Shown here in pieces: positions 1-11,115 of a stretch of DNA of 64,000 bases (position 1 is the first letter of the stretch; the number at the start of each line of letters is the position of its first letter). Source of the stretch: Ovis canadensis. Taxonomy: Eukaryota; Chordata; Mammalia; Artiodactyla; Bovidae. The position numbers and the translations under genes were made by a program. The DNA is taken from NCBI RefSeq assembly GCF_042477335.2, contig NC_091247.1, forward strand, positions 40,351,501 through 40,415,500, given 5' to 3'. The notes beneath the pieces are model-generated. The model made no database searches and was not told the DNA's origin. It worked only from the letters and a program-made list of their open reading frames with translations.

Positions 1-64
1 TCTTATGGTCATAATACTAAATTTGCATTTGGTTTTGAATCTGTATTCAATTTCATTGTTTCAT

Positions 65-2235
65 TTCAGTTCAGTTGCTCAGTTGTGTCCGACTCTTTGC
101 CACCCCATGGACAGCAGCAGGCCAGGCTTTTCTGTCCACCACCACCTCCCAGAACTTACTCAAACTCATGTCCATTGAGTCAGTGATGCCGTCCAACCAT
201 TTCATCCTCTGTTGTCCCTTTCTCCTCCTGCCTTCTATCTTTCCCAGCATCAGGGTCTTTTCAAATGAGTCAGTCCTTTGCATCAGGTGGCCAAAATACT
301 GGTTTCAGCTTCAGCATCAGTCCTTCCAATGAATCTTCAGGACTGATCTCTTTTAGGATGGACTGGTTGGATCTCCTTGCAGTCCAAGGGACTCTCAAGA
401 GTCTTCTCCAACACCATCGTTCAAAAGCATCAATTCTTTGGTGCTCAGCTTTCTTTATAGTCCAACTCTCACATCCATACATGATTGCTAGAAAAACCAT
501 AGCCTTGACTAGACGGACCTTTGTTGGGAAAGTAATGTCTCTGCTTTTTAATATGCTGTCTAGGTTGGACATAACTTTTCTTCCAAGGAACAAATGTCTT
601 TAATATTAGGGCTGCAGTCACTGTCTGCTATGCTTTTGGAGCACCCCCCCCCCCAATAAAGTGTCTCACTGATTCCATTATTTCCCTATCTATTTGCCAT
701 TAAGTGATGGGACCAGATGCCATGATCTTAGTTTTCTGAATGTTGAGGTTTAAGCCAACTTTTTTACTCTCCTCTTTCACTTTCATCAAGAGGCTCTTTT
801 GTTCTTCACTTGCTGCCATAAGTGTGGTGTCATCTGCATATCTGAGATTATTGATATTTCTCCTGGCAATCTTGATTCCAGCCTGAGCTTCTTCCAGCCC
901 AGCATTTCTCATGATGTACTCTGCATAGAAATTAAATAAGCAGGGTGACAATATACAGTCTTAATGTACTCCTTTTCCTATTTGGAACCAGTCTGTTGTT
1001 CCATGTTCAGTTCTAACTGTTGCTTCTTGACCTGCATACAGATTTCTCAGGAGGCAAGTCAGGTGGTCTGGTATTCCCATCTCTTTAATCGCTTTCCACA
1101 GTTTGTTGTGATCCACACAGTCAAAGGCTTTGGTGTAGTCAATAAAGTAGAAGTAGATGTTTTTCTGGAATTCTTGTGCTTTTCCAATGATCCAACAGAT
1201 GTTGGCAATTTGATCTCTGGTTCCTCTGCCTTTTCTAAATCCAGCTTGAACACCTGGAAGTTCATGGTTCACGTACTGTTGAAGCCTAGCTTGGAGAATT
1301 TTGAGCATTATTTTGTTAGTGTGTGAGATGAGTGCAATTGTGAGGTAGTTTGAGCATTCTTTGGCATTGCCTTTCTTTGGAATTGGAATGAAAACTGAAC
1401 TTTTCCAGTCCTGCGGCCACTACGGAGTTTTCCAAATTTGCTGGCATATTGAGTGCAGCACTTTCACAGCATCATCTTCTAGGATTTGAAATAGCTCAAC
1501 TGGAATTCCATCACCTCCACTGGCTTTGTTCATAGTGATGCTTTCTAAGGTCCACTTGACTTCACATTCCAGGATGTGTGGCTCTAGGTGAGTGATCACA
1601 CCATTGTGTTATCTGGGCCGTGAAGATCTTTTCTGTATAGTTCTTCTGTGTATTCTTGCCACCTCTTCTTAATATCTTCTGCTTCTGTTAGGTCCTACCA
1701 TTTCTGTCCTTTTTGAGCCCATCTTTGCAAGAAATGTTCCCTTGGTATCTTTAATTTTCTTGAAGAGATCTCTAGTCTTTCCCCTTCTATTGTTTTCCTC
1801 TATTTCTTTGCATTGATCACTGAGGAAGGCTTTCTTATCTCTCCTTGCTATTCTTTGGAACTCTGCATTCAAATGTGTATATCTTTCCTTTTCTCTTTTT
1901 TGCCTTTAGCGTCTCTTCTTATCCCAGGTATTTGTAAGGCCTCCTCAGACAGCCATTTTGGCTTTTTGTATTTTGTTTTCTTGGAGATGGTCTTGATCCC
2001 TGCCTCTTGTACAATGTCATGAACCTCTGTCTGTAGTTCTTCAGGCACTTTGTCTATCAAATCTAATCCCTTGAATCTATTTGTCACTTCCACTGTATAA
2101 TCATAAGGGATTTGATTTAGATCATACCTGAATGGTCTAGTGGTTTTCCCTGCTTTCTTCAATTTCAGTCTGAACTTGGCAATAAAGAGTTCGTGATCTG
2201 AACCAAAGTCAGCTCTTGGTCTTGTTTTGTCAGCG
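65..2235 (-). mobile_element. BovB (RTE) LINE, 3' two thirds, decayed
   Basis: Antisense BovB retrotransposon, starting on the left with the 3' terminus (repeated ttcag) and running leftward from the end of the endonuclease through reverse transcriptase. On the minus strand I can read the endonuclease SDH motif at 2193-2201, the RT string FIDYTKAFDCVDHNKLW near 1110-1165, and an intact YADD catalytic box at 829-840. The frame is broken into several short pieces, so no full ORF survives. A divergent patch with a run of C lies at 641-655. BovB is an RTE-clade LINE that mobilises itself and the Bov SINEs. This copy is a dead relic. The right end is an inversion junction with the next feature. 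Confidence 0.95.
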
Positions 2236-2888
2236 TTCTCACAAAACGCGGTCCACTGGAGAAGGGAATGGCAAGCCATTTCAGTATTCTTGCCTTGAGA
2301 ACCCCATGAACAGTATGAAAAGGCAAAAGATAGGACACTGAATGAATCAGTGGAGAAATAACTCCAGGAAGAATGAAGAGATGGAGCCAAAGCAAAAACA
2401 GCACTCATTTGTGGACATGACTGGTGATGGAAGTAAAGAGCTGATGCTGTAAAGAGCAATATTGCATAGGAACCTGGAATTTAGGTCCATGAATCAAGGC
2501 AAATTGGAAGTGATCAAACAGGAGATAGCAAGAGTGAACTTTGACATTTTAGGAATCAACAAACTAAAATGTACTGGAATGGGTGACTTTAACTCAGATG
2601 ACCATTATATCTACTACTGTGGGCAGGAATCCCTCAGAAGAAATGGAGTAGCCATTATGGTCAACGAAAGAGTCCAAAATGCAGTACTTGGATGCAATCT
2701 CAAAATGCAGTCTCAAAAATGACAGAATGATCTCTGTTTGTTTCCAAGGAAAATCATTCAATATCAGGGTAATCCAAGTCTATGCCCTGACCAGTGATGC
2801 TGAAGAAGCTGAAGTTGAACAGTTCTATGAAGACCTACAAGACCTTCTAGAACTAACACCCCCCAAAGATATCCTTTTCATCATTTAG
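2236..2888 (+). mobile_element. BovB LINE, inverted 5' part (5' leader and endonuclease N-terminus)
   Basis: Plus-strand BovB 5' leader followed by the start of the APE-type endonuclease. The open frame 2462-2722 reads MNQGKLEVIKQEIARVNFDI and then GMGDFNSDDHYIYYCGQES. The position where the family has the catalytic glutamate (S-E-L-K) reads N-K-L-K, with Lys at 2561-2563. A short duplication of tctcaaaatgcag near 2697-2720 shifts the frame, and the endonuclease continues in another frame at 2679-2888. The segment stops in mid-endonuclease, before the SDH motif that sits in the oppositely oriented block, so about 0.2-0.3 kb of the element is missing between them (estimate from recalled consensus). 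Same insertion as 65-2235, inverted by twin priming. Confidence 0.93.
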
Positions 2889-3462
2889 TATCATGTTAAT
2901 AACACTCTATAAAATACTGATATTTCTCACCTTGATATTTTTTGTACACTTGTTCCTCTATGTGAACTTTAGATACAGCTTTTCAAGTTCCATTAAAAAC
3001 ACTATTGATGTTCTAAATGGCATTTCTCTGAGTTTATAAACTAAGTATGAGATAATTGATATTTTATGAAAGTTAGTTTTCCCATTCATCTGGAAAAGTT
3101 TTTTTAGTACTTCAGTAGACTAGTTTTCTTCTCAAGGTTTGTGCATCTCTTTATTTGGTTATTTCTAGCTATTTCATAGTTTTTGTTCCTCTGGAGACTT
3201 TGAGATTTCATTGTAATTTATATTAGTTCTTTTTTGGTCTACAAAGCTAATTTTTTTTTTAATGTTAATCTTGTAATTCGCTGCCTTACTGAACTTCCTT
3301 ATTGTTCTCTGTGTTTTTTGATTTGATTTCTTTTCTTTAAAAAAAATAGCTAGGTCATCTGACAATAACGACTATTTTATCTCTTTTTTTCCAATACTTA
3401 TTAATTTTATTCACCTTTCTTATCTAATTGCATTGATTTGAACTTCCAGAATAATGTTGTGT
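2889..3462 (-). mobile_element. Old L1 LINE, antisense ORF2 fragment (first part)
   Basis: T-rich sequence matching antisense mammalian L1 ORF2, for example the stretch around 3345-3460 (tcatctgacaataacgac and cttatctaattgcattg). It is strongly diverged with no usable frame. It continues on the other side of the Bov-A2 at 3475-3717. Confidence 0.7.
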
Positions 3463-3474
3463 AGCATCTTTCTC

Positions 3475-3717
3475 CCCCACTCCAGTACTCTTGCCACGAA
3501 AATCCCATGGATGGAGGAGCCTGGTAGGCTGCAGACCATGGGGTCGCTAAGAGTCGGACACCACTGAGCGACTTCACTTTCATGCACTGGAGAAGGACAT
3601 GGCAACCCACTCCAGTGTTCTTGCCTGGAGAATCCCAGGGATGGGGGAGCCTGGTGGGCTGCCGTCTATGGGGTCGCACAGAGTTGGACACGACTGAAGC
3701 GACTTAGCAGCAGCAGC
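3475..3717 (+). mobile_element. Bov-A2 SINE with 12-bp target-site duplication
   Basis: Dimer of two Bov-A units joined by a short linker (cttcactttcatgcactggag), ending in an agcagcagc tail. It is close to the family consensus I recall. Flanking copies of agcatctttctc at 3463-3474 and 3718-3729 are a perfect target-site duplication, proving insertion into the antisense L1. Bov-A2 has no coding capacity and is mobilised by BovB through its shared 3' end. Confidence 0.95.
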
Positions 3718-3729
3718 AGCATCTTTCTC

Positions 3730-3960
3730 TGGTTTAAATTGTAATCAAATGCCTCTACTATTTCACACTGAAGTATGATGTTTTCTGTAACACCTTTTAT
3801 CAAGTTAAGGAAATTTTATTTGCTCAGTAATATAGTAAGTTGCCATAGTAAATGTCCTAAATTTGAACCCTCATTGTAGTTCCTGAATAAGCCCTACATT
3901 TTAATGCCATTAAATTAGATGCCAAGCCCTACTTGGCAATTTTAAATGGTTTCTTAGTAA
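3730..3960 (-). mobile_element. Old L1 LINE, antisense ORF2 fragment (second part)
   Basis: Continuation of the L1 fragment interrupted by the Bov-A2 at 3475-3717. Recognised from an L1-like stretch (ttcacactgaagtatgatg, 3762-3780) and the following tttatcaagttaaggaa. The right edge is uncertain. Confidence 0.6.
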
Positions 3961-4024
3961 ACAGAGGCCTAACTTTAAAATGATAATAGTAATAAACAGG
4001 AATTCAAATGTTTTCAACAAACAT

Positions 4025-4299
4025 GCTGCCGCTGCTGCTAAGTCGCTTCAGTCATGTCCAACTCTGTGTGACCCCACAGATGGCAGCCCACCAGGCTCCC
4101 CGTCCCTGGGATTTTCCAGGCCAGAATACTGGAGTGGGTTGCCATTTCCTTCTTCAATGCATGAAACTGAAAAGTGAAAGTGAAGTCGCTCAGTCGTGTC
4201 CGACTCTTAGCGACCCCATGGACTGCAGCCCACCAGGCTTCTCCATCCATGGGATTTTCCAGGCAAGAGTACTGGAGTCGGGTGCCATTGCCTTCTCCC
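4025..4299 (-). mobile_element. Bov-A2 SINE (minus) with 11-bp target-site duplication
   Basis: Full-length Bov-A2 dimer in reverse orientation, starting with its gctgctgct tail on the left. The duplication tcaacaaacat is present at 4014-4024 and 4300-4310. It lies 307 bp from the oppositely oriented Bov-A2 at 3475-3717. Confidence 0.95.
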
Positions 4300-4479
4300 T
4301 CAACAAACATAGGAGGAGGCAAAAGCATGATAAGCATCTTGCCTTGTTTCAAGAGGAGCTTCAATGTATAAATTGTTTTTCAATCTTAAAAAATATTTAA
4401 TTAAAACATTTTAAATACTTTGTTCAGCATACATTTAATCTTGAGAAAAGTGGAACTATAACGTGTTATTTCCAAACCA

Positions 4480-4770
4480 GTAGAGCAAAAAAGGAAACAA
4501 AAAACTTCTTTAATCAACAAAAGTAAAAGAAGAAGAAAAAAGAAAAACAGCACAATGATAGCTCATAGAAAAAAAGGTAACAGGAGTGAGGATGTTATCA
4601 AATAGCAGTAATCAAAATAAAGGTGGTTATATCAAAATAGTCTATTAAGTGTACTGACACTTAGATTGAGTTAGAGAATAAATTCCAGTTATTTGATGTA
4701 TATAAAAGTTACACAAAATGACCACAGAAACATTGCAAACAAAGGATGGAAACAGTTATACCCCTCAACT
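4480..4770 (+). mobile_element. Degenerate L1-like fragment (plus)
   Basis: A-rich sequence resembling the 5' part of ORF2 in old L1/HAL1 elements, best seen at about 4705-4765 (cacaaaatgaccacagaaac, then aaaggatgg). Very diverged. The assignment rests on recall of the L1 consensus. Confidence 0.45.
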
Positions 4771-4830
4771 ATGACCAAAAAAAGACAGGTCAATATTAAT
4801 TTCTAAGCAAATTAATTTCCAATTGAAAGC

Positions 4831-4892
4831 CATCTTTTTTCCCTCTTTCCTTTCTCTCTCCTTCCCTCTTTCTCATTCACCTTCCCTTCACT
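4831..4892 (+). repeat. Polypyrimidine (CT-rich) tract
   Basis: About 60 bp of nearly uninterrupted C and T with tttctctctccttccctc texture; low-complexity sequence. Confidence 0.85.
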
Positions 4893-6127
4893 CTGTCAGC
4901 CATCAATTTCCATAGAATGTTTGACAATACTTCACGGCACTACGTATTTTTGGATAAGTGCACATAAACAGACACACTTGATAGCTTGGGTATATTTTCC
5001 TAGTGCAAATGAAACCCCTGTTTCTCTTGGGATCACTACAGTTCTGGTTGGAGGTGTTGGTGCTTCTTTTGGAATGAAGAACAGTTATGGGTCCCAGTGG
5101 ACTAGACTTCCCTTTTAGGTCAACCAGTAGTTTGTCTTCAGATGAAGGTTACTATTTTCCCTTGAGGTAGCCCACAATATTTAGGAAATTGCTTTGTTCC
5201 AGCCCCAGTATCTACTCTGTGAATCTCCTGTGTCAAAATGCCCATGTTATGGAGCTGTACTTGAGGTCAAAGCCAGCATCTGGCACTTTACCTGGGCAGG
5301 AACACAGTTCTCCACACTCTCAGACAGGGCCCAGACCTAGCCCTAGTCTTTCTCTCCCTACTGCCTCTGATCATACAGTTGTTTACAGTTATTCCTTGGG
5401 GGACTTCTCACTTCCTTTCTGGAATTCTGAATTCTTCAGATCTGTTTCCACTTGCTCTTTCTAGAACATTCTCAAGGTTCTGACATGTTAGTGGCCACTC
5501 TCTTGGTTTTTCAGCTCTGCTAAAATGTATTTTGCTTGTGCACTTCTCAGTCACATCAATGGAATTTGGAGAATGTGACCAGGCAAACACTTTACTTCAG
5601 TCAGCCATTTGAAACCTTCATTTGATCTTCCTCACTCACTTAAATGTGTCTGAGATCATTTTCTGGGAAAACCATCTCCAGAATATTCTGCTTTGTAATA
5701 AAGGGTCAGACAGCTAAAGCTACAGTAGAAAACTCAATTATCCCCACCCACAAATTAAAATGGCCTTATTGTTCAGAAATACAAACAAAAGCATAAAAAG
5801 AAAATTAAAAAACTCTAAAATCCTAATACCAAACATATTCATGTTAATAATTTGATCTGAATAGTTTTGAGTTGTTTATATATACACAGATTTATTTTTC
5901 TCCATAAAATGAGGTTGTAGTCTTTAGTACAGCTAATATTTATCATGCAGTTGGTATATATCTCAGGCAGTTTGCTGAGATTTTTAAAATTATTTTTAAT
6001 TATTTTATTTAGTCAATTTTCTCACTCTTCCTTTTAACAGCCCTTCACACTTGAGATTATTCATAGCTCCTCTTTTAATGCTCATTGAGGTCAGTAACTT
6101 GCCCACGTTCATCTAAGATCCCCACTT
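4893..6127. other. No gene or repeat recognised
   Basis: About 1.2 kb of sequence without a family I can name. Open frames are up to about 91 codons, with no motif, no splice context and no codon bias I could defend. A candidate single-copy segment. Confidence 0.5.
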
Positions 6128-6265
6128 AAAAAAATTTCTTTTTTTGGCTATGTCACACAGCATTTGGGAAGCATTCAGAATCTTAGTTGCTTGACCAGGG
6201 ATCAAACCTGTAACCCTTGCAGTGGAAATCCGAAGTCTTAACCTCTATACCACCAGGGGAGTCCC
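6128..6265 (-). mobile_element. CHR-2-type tRNA-Glu SINE (minus)
   Basis: Reverse-oriented tRNA-derived SINE. On the plus strand it reads from a T-rich tail through ttggctatgtcacacagc, then ccagggatcaaacctg (the decayed B box), and ends at the characteristic ggggagtccc head at 6265. It is a pseudo-tRNA, not a working tRNA gene. Confidence 0.85.
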
Positions 6266-6429
6266 TTATTTAACACTTTTAAGCCCTACATTCTAGTACT
6301 ACCATAGGTATATATCTTGTTTTATACCTGTTTTGGAAAACAAATCCATGGATTCCTTTTTATGTCAGTAAAAACGTATCTATATCAGAAATGATAATTC
6401 TAATTTATTTTTCCAGAATAAACAGTGCT

Positions 6430-6700
6430 GTATTGCAGACTATTCACCAAATTGTATCAAGCACTGATCAGGAGTCAGGCATTGTGTTGGGCACTGATGA
6501 TAAGCCAGATGCATTCTCTGACAACACTGGGTTTTACATTCTAGTGTGTAAACACTGCACAATTACAAATGATGATACAAAAGACTCTTTAGTTACAAAT
6601 GTGATCATATACCACTTAAATGTGGAATCTAAAAAAAAGGTGCAAATGATTTTGTTACATGATTAAAAAGATTTTATAGCAGTAATAAAAATTAAATAGT
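6430..6700 (+). repeat. Possible ancient interspersed repeat
   Basis: Contains caggcattgtgttgggcac, then ttttacattctagtgtgtaa, resembling an old mammalian repeat that also appears near 15440 and 44380. The open frame here (91 codons) is accounted for by this. The family is not named. Confidence 0.35.
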
Positions 6701-6702
6701 AA

Positions 6703-6786
6703 AGTTTATTTTACCGTACAAAAAGCTATTTATGATATGTGCATTTTATTTTTTATTTTTATTTTATTATTATTTTTTTAATATGT
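6703..6786. repeat. AT-rich low-complexity stretch
   Basis: Runs of attttattttt and tattattatttttt; simple AT-rich sequence between the possible ancient repeat and an L1 piece. Confidence 0.7.
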
Positions 6787-6789
6787 GCA

Positions 6790-7115
6790 TTTTAAAAACA
6801 TCTTTCAACTGACTTATGGTTGCATTTTACTGTAATCAGAAAAAATATTCCACATGACATTTTTTGAAATTTGTGATTTATCTTATGGATAAGAACATAA
6901 TCTTGTTTTTCAAATGTTCTATGCACTCTTTACTATAGTTTTGGCTTATAGTATTATAATCATGACAATTTTGTCAGGTCTGCTAGGCATGTTATTAAAA
7001 TCTTCCATATTGCTTATTGATTTTTTTGTATACAAAATTAATCAATGACCGATAAAGCTGTATTGAACGTTCTCACTATAATTCTGGATTTGTTTATTGG
7101 TCAAATAAAACTGTA
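6790..7115 (-). mobile_element. Old L1 fragment, antisense
   Basis: Similarity to antisense ORF2 of old mammalian L1, clearest at 6975-7095 (gtctgctaggcatgttatta, then ctataattctggatttgt). Diverged and non-coding. Confidence 0.6.
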
Positions 7116-7265
7116 CTAGTATTTTTTTAAAAAGATATGTGAGAGATACAAGGCTCTAGTGTATGCTCAGCTTGAGAGCTTGTCTGACCTGGGAGGTTTG
7201 AGCAGCTATCTCTGGAGAACTGACATAGTGGAAAAAAGTTTTGCTATTGCTTGCTGGTTGTTTTG

Positions 7266-7288
7266 TTTTTTTTTTTTTTTTTTTTTTT
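7266..7288. repeat. (T)23 homopolymer
   Basis: Twenty-three consecutive T residues. There is no obvious SINE body immediately beside it. Confidence 0.95.
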
Positions 7289-7289
7289 G

Positions 7290-8000
7290 CCTCTATGGTT
7301 CAGTCTGTGAGATGGTGTTAAGTAGAATCCAACCCAAGAAACCTTTGAGAATGACATTAACCTAACGATGTTCTCACTAAGAATTCCTGGGATTAAGATC
7401 TTCTTGCTGTGCACAAATCATCTGAATGAATTAAACATGTAATTGAAAGGCTCATCGTGTGCTACTCGAATGCTTGGCTGTACTAGAAATAAAATGAAAA
7501 TGAAATCATTTTCTCTTTCAAATAAATATTATATACTGTGGGATTCACTGGCTCCATTAGCACTATCCAATTGCACAGAGGCGATTATATTATTTATAAC
7601 ACATGCAGATACTAAGAGGCTCCTTCAACTTAAGGCTGATAAGCACTGTAGGATCATTTCCCTCCTTACTCAACTACCCAGAATTTCTTGTTGCTTTTCT
7701 CTAAAACCTATAGACTGGTGAATTTTTCCAAGACTCCAGAGCAGGCAGCTATTTTCAAAGGGTGTTTATTTGCTCAAAATAATCCAGCACCATCATGAGA
7801 CTGGAATGAGAATTTCTTGTACTCTGGTTGGGTTATGATTTTGTTTGCTGGTTACCCTTCTTAAGCACTCAGGGTGTGTTATCAGCAAATAAAATGCCTG
7901 TCAAATTAGTCACTGACCCTGCAATATATTCTAAAAATCTGCAAAGGGAATCCAGTTTTATAAAGTCCATATTATCTTCCTCCACAATATGGAAAGAATT
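7290..8000. other. No gene or repeat recognised
   Basis: Open frames of 66-92 codons occur at 7443-7721 and 7828-8028, but neither shows a domain or splice structure, and the second runs into L1 sequence. Apparently single-copy. Confidence 0.45.
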
Positions 8001-8002
8001 GA

Positions 8003-8215
8003 TGATAAGATGGCCAACAAGCACATGAAAAAATGTTCAATATCACTAACTATTGGTAAAATGCAAAAAACAAACAGACCAAAACCACAGCTATAATGAG
8101 GTACCACCTCATACCAGTTAGAAAGGCCATCATCAAAAAGTTTACATATAACAAATGGTAGAGAGGGTATGAAGAAAAGGAAAACTCCTACACTATTGGT
8201 GGGAATGTAAGTTTT
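8003..8215 (+). mobile_element. L1 ORF2 3' fragment (plus)
   Basis: Sense L1 sequence: gatggccaacaagcacatg, then ccacctcataccagttag, then ctattggtgggaatgtaag. Short internal fragment of the ORF2 C-terminal coding region with stops and indels. Confidence 0.85.
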
Positions 8216-9844
8216 AACAAAGATTAAATTTTACATGAAACCTGAATTTCCAGCTTCTCTGGGGAAATCAGAAAATCTGGAGACACTGGGTCGGCCTCCT
8301 ATAAGACTACATACAGTCTTATGTTTCTTCGTAGCATCTACCTTCTTCATGTGGGCCTTTGCTCTCAAGTGTAGAGTCCTCAGCCCTCCTGATTGCGTTA
8401 CTGGCCTTCCTTCCTATCTGCTTACTGTGAGCATTTGTGTTTGTAGAATTGAGAGACAGATCATCTTATAGTCTGTTTTTGAATGTCAAAAGGTGCCTAA
8501 AAGTTATTGTTTCTTCCACTTTTATCTTCTAAAATTCAAGTTCAGTTTGCATTATTATAATCTATTTTGCATGTATAGCAATTATAGTAATGACTGGAAT
8601 ACCTTTTAAAGCTATAAAGTAATACAGTTTAAAATGAACATTAAATCCCAAATCTTATATTTAAGCATCCATCTGTCATGATAAAGATGGAAGAGAAGTC
8701 AGCTAACTGTTTAATTAGAGAAAAAAATTCTCTATCTTGCACTAAGCTTTGAAAAAGAAGGCTATCCTTCAATTGTGGACTTAATGCTGACTCTATTTAG
8801 GATTTACAAATGGATTTGTTTTGGAAGAGGATTCTTCTTTGCCAGAGCCCTTTCTGGAAGAGAATTTGGCTTTGGCATGAATCCATCCTTCTGTGGTTCC
8901 TGAGCTGAAACTCAGCTTTTTTTGTGTAGCCATAATAAATCATTTGATTTAGGAGAGCCATCAGTGAAAGTAGCTGCTATTTACTTTGCTAGCATTAGTA
9001 GAATACTAATGTGATGGCTTGGTAAGAGTCTGAAAAGGTAAGAGGAAGAGAAAAAGAATTTTCATATTTATTAAAGATTTAAAACTCAAACCAGAGCAGA
9101 ATAACTTGTATCTATTTTCACTGACAGTCTGACAGAAGGAAATGTTTTAATTTTTTTTTTTTCACTCAAACTTTAGTATTAAAGAACAGGGGAAGTGATA
9201 ACCAAGGAAAGCTGTGGAAACAGTCTAGAGATGTTTAATAAAATACCAAAATTTCTAGACAAGAGAAAGTCATTTCAACTTTGGAGTGAGGCAGAGATAG
9301 ACGATAAGGAAGACAAGTGAAAACTTGAAGACCTTTTGAAATCGCCAATAGAACTTTAATCAGGGGCCACAGACCCATAGCAGAAGATCTTAACAAGATT
9401 AACTTGAAATTGTGTGTGTATTGTATGGTCATTACTTGTTACAGCTAATTGGTGCTTACTATTAGAACTGTGTTCTATCGATTAATGCAATCTTGACACT
9501 TAACCATGGCTCCAGATTATTTCTTTGGCCCTGTTCACTATGATGCAAATCACAAAAGAGGTTGTCCGCCTCAGAATAAATGCCACATAGCAATGCTTTA
9601 GCTTCTGACTTTTACATTTAGATTTTACATTTTAGGAGAACTGTTGAAGTCAATATGTGGTTACTTGCTGAGAGTGGTTCCAGCAAGGAACCATGGATGT
9701 TGATTATAATAATACTTTTGGTCATTAGAAATCAGCATTGAATGACTAAATCCACTAGGTATACTATCAATAACAGTCACAGAAAGTCATGGATAGACAT
9801 GCAATGGCACAGATTCTGTCCATGAAACAAGCTTACCTTTTTCT
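8216..9844. other. No gene or repeat recognised
   Basis: About 1.6 kb with no recognised repeat apart from a short T run at 9149-9161. Open frames up to 78 codons have no features. Mostly AT-rich single-copy sequence. Confidence 0.45.
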
Positions 9845-10065
9845 TTTTTTAAACTTTTAATTTTTTTATTGGGATATAGCCAATTAACAATGCTGTGATA
9901 TTTTCAGGCGAAAGGTGACGGGACTCATCCATGTATATACATGTATCCATTCTCTCCCCAAAATCCTCTCCCATCCTGGCTGCCACTTAACACTGAGCAG
10001 AGTTCCATGTGCTATACAATAGGTCCTTGTTGGTTATCCATTTTAAATATAAATCTAACAACAAA
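9845..10065 (-). mobile_element. L1 3' UTR fragment (minus)
   Basis: Begins with a poly-T (reverse poly-A), then ttattgggatatagccaatt and gtgctatacaataggtcctt, the antisense 3' end typical of artiodactyl L1. 5'-truncated to about 0.2 kb. Confidence 0.85.
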
Positions 10066-10219
10066 AGCCTGTCCCATTGTGGTGGATGCTGTGATGTACT
10101 TGTCTTCTTCAGGAATGAAAAGCTTCATTTTCTAGTCTGTGAGACCATTAATAGCAGAAAACCCCCAGTTGACAGCCCCCTCCTGGGTTTGTCTTGGTGG
10201 CTACTACTACACCCAAAGT

Positions 10220-10421
10220 GAAGTCGCCCAGTCGTGTCCGACTCTTTGCGACCCCATGGACTGTAGCCTACCAGGCTCCTCCCTCCATGGGATTCTCCAG
10301 GCAAGAGTACTGGAGTGGGTTGCCATTTCCTTCTCCAGGGGATCTTCCCAACCCGGGGATTGAACCCGGGTCTCCCGCATTCCAGGCAGACGCTTTAACC
10401 TCTGAGCCACTGGGGAAGCCC
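10220..10421 (-). mobile_element. Bov-tA SINE (minus) with 14-bp target-site duplication
   Basis: Bov-A body on the left and tRNA-Glu-derived head on the right, ending tggggaagccc. The duplication actacacccaaagt lies at 10206-10219 and 10433-10446. The right copy is separated from the SINE head by 11 bp (actatatccaa), which is itself a near copy of the start of the duplication, with two differences. Confidence 0.93.
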
Positions 10422-10559
10422 ACTATATCCAAACTACACCCAAAGTTACCATCCTTCCAGGGGCTACACAGATCATATCCAATATCATATCCATGCTATC
10501 CATCAAAGTCAGTATATAGAAAATTCTCCAAAACCACCTTCATTCTTGAGACTAACTGC

Positions 10560-11115
10560 AGAGTTTGGGCATCTCTAAGAACACTCTCAAGTTTAACAAT
10601 TCACTAGAAGGGCTCACAGAACTCCTTGAAAGCTATTATGATCACGGTTACAGTTTATTAGAGTGAAAGGATACAGATTAAAATCATTCAGGATAGAGAA
10701 TCATGGACAAAGTCCAGGAAAGTGCCATGTATGAAGTTCCCAATCACCCTCTCAATGGAATTGCAGACAGCACTAAGTTCCCTAGCAACCATATTCGACA
10801 AAGCACATGGAGTACTGCCAGACAGGTAAGCGTACCTGAGCCTTTGTGTTCAGAGTTTTTATTTGGGACTCCATAACATAGATGTGGTTGACTGCCTACA
10901 CGGCTGGCATCAGTCTCCAGGTCCTTTTGAGATCAAACTGATACCTTTTGACCCAAAAAACCTACCATAAATCACATTGTGAGACCATCTGCTGTGGCCT
11001 AAGGCTCTCAGGTAAACAAAAACTTTTATCAGGCATGACATTCCAAGGGCTTAGTTATGACCTTCCAGGAACCGAGGACAAAGGCAAGATTTCTCTTTGA
11101 ACCAGGTTAATTTTT
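10560..11115 (-). mobile_element. Old ERVL/MaLR-type LTR (minus), tentative
   Basis: Resembles an antisense mammalian LTR: ggttacagtttattagagtg near the left, tttttatttgggactccat in the middle, and acattccaagggcttagtta then accgaggacaaaggcaag at the right. Assigned from recall of LTR consensus texture; the exact family is not given. No internal retroviral sequence is attached. Confidence 0.5.

Noticed and set aside
4038-4364. 108-codon minus-strand frame
   Set aside because: Lies on a Bov-A2 SINE. The same peptide texture recurs in every Bov-A2 copy in the window.
10340-10421. tRNA-like sequence with A and B box remnants
   Set aside because: tRNA-Glu-derived head of a Bov-tA SINE. It cannot fold as a functional tRNA. 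The same holds for all CHR and Bov-tA heads here.
10207-10607. Overlapping 67- and 137-codon frames
   Set aside because: Read through a Bov-tA SINE and its flank. Not a gene.
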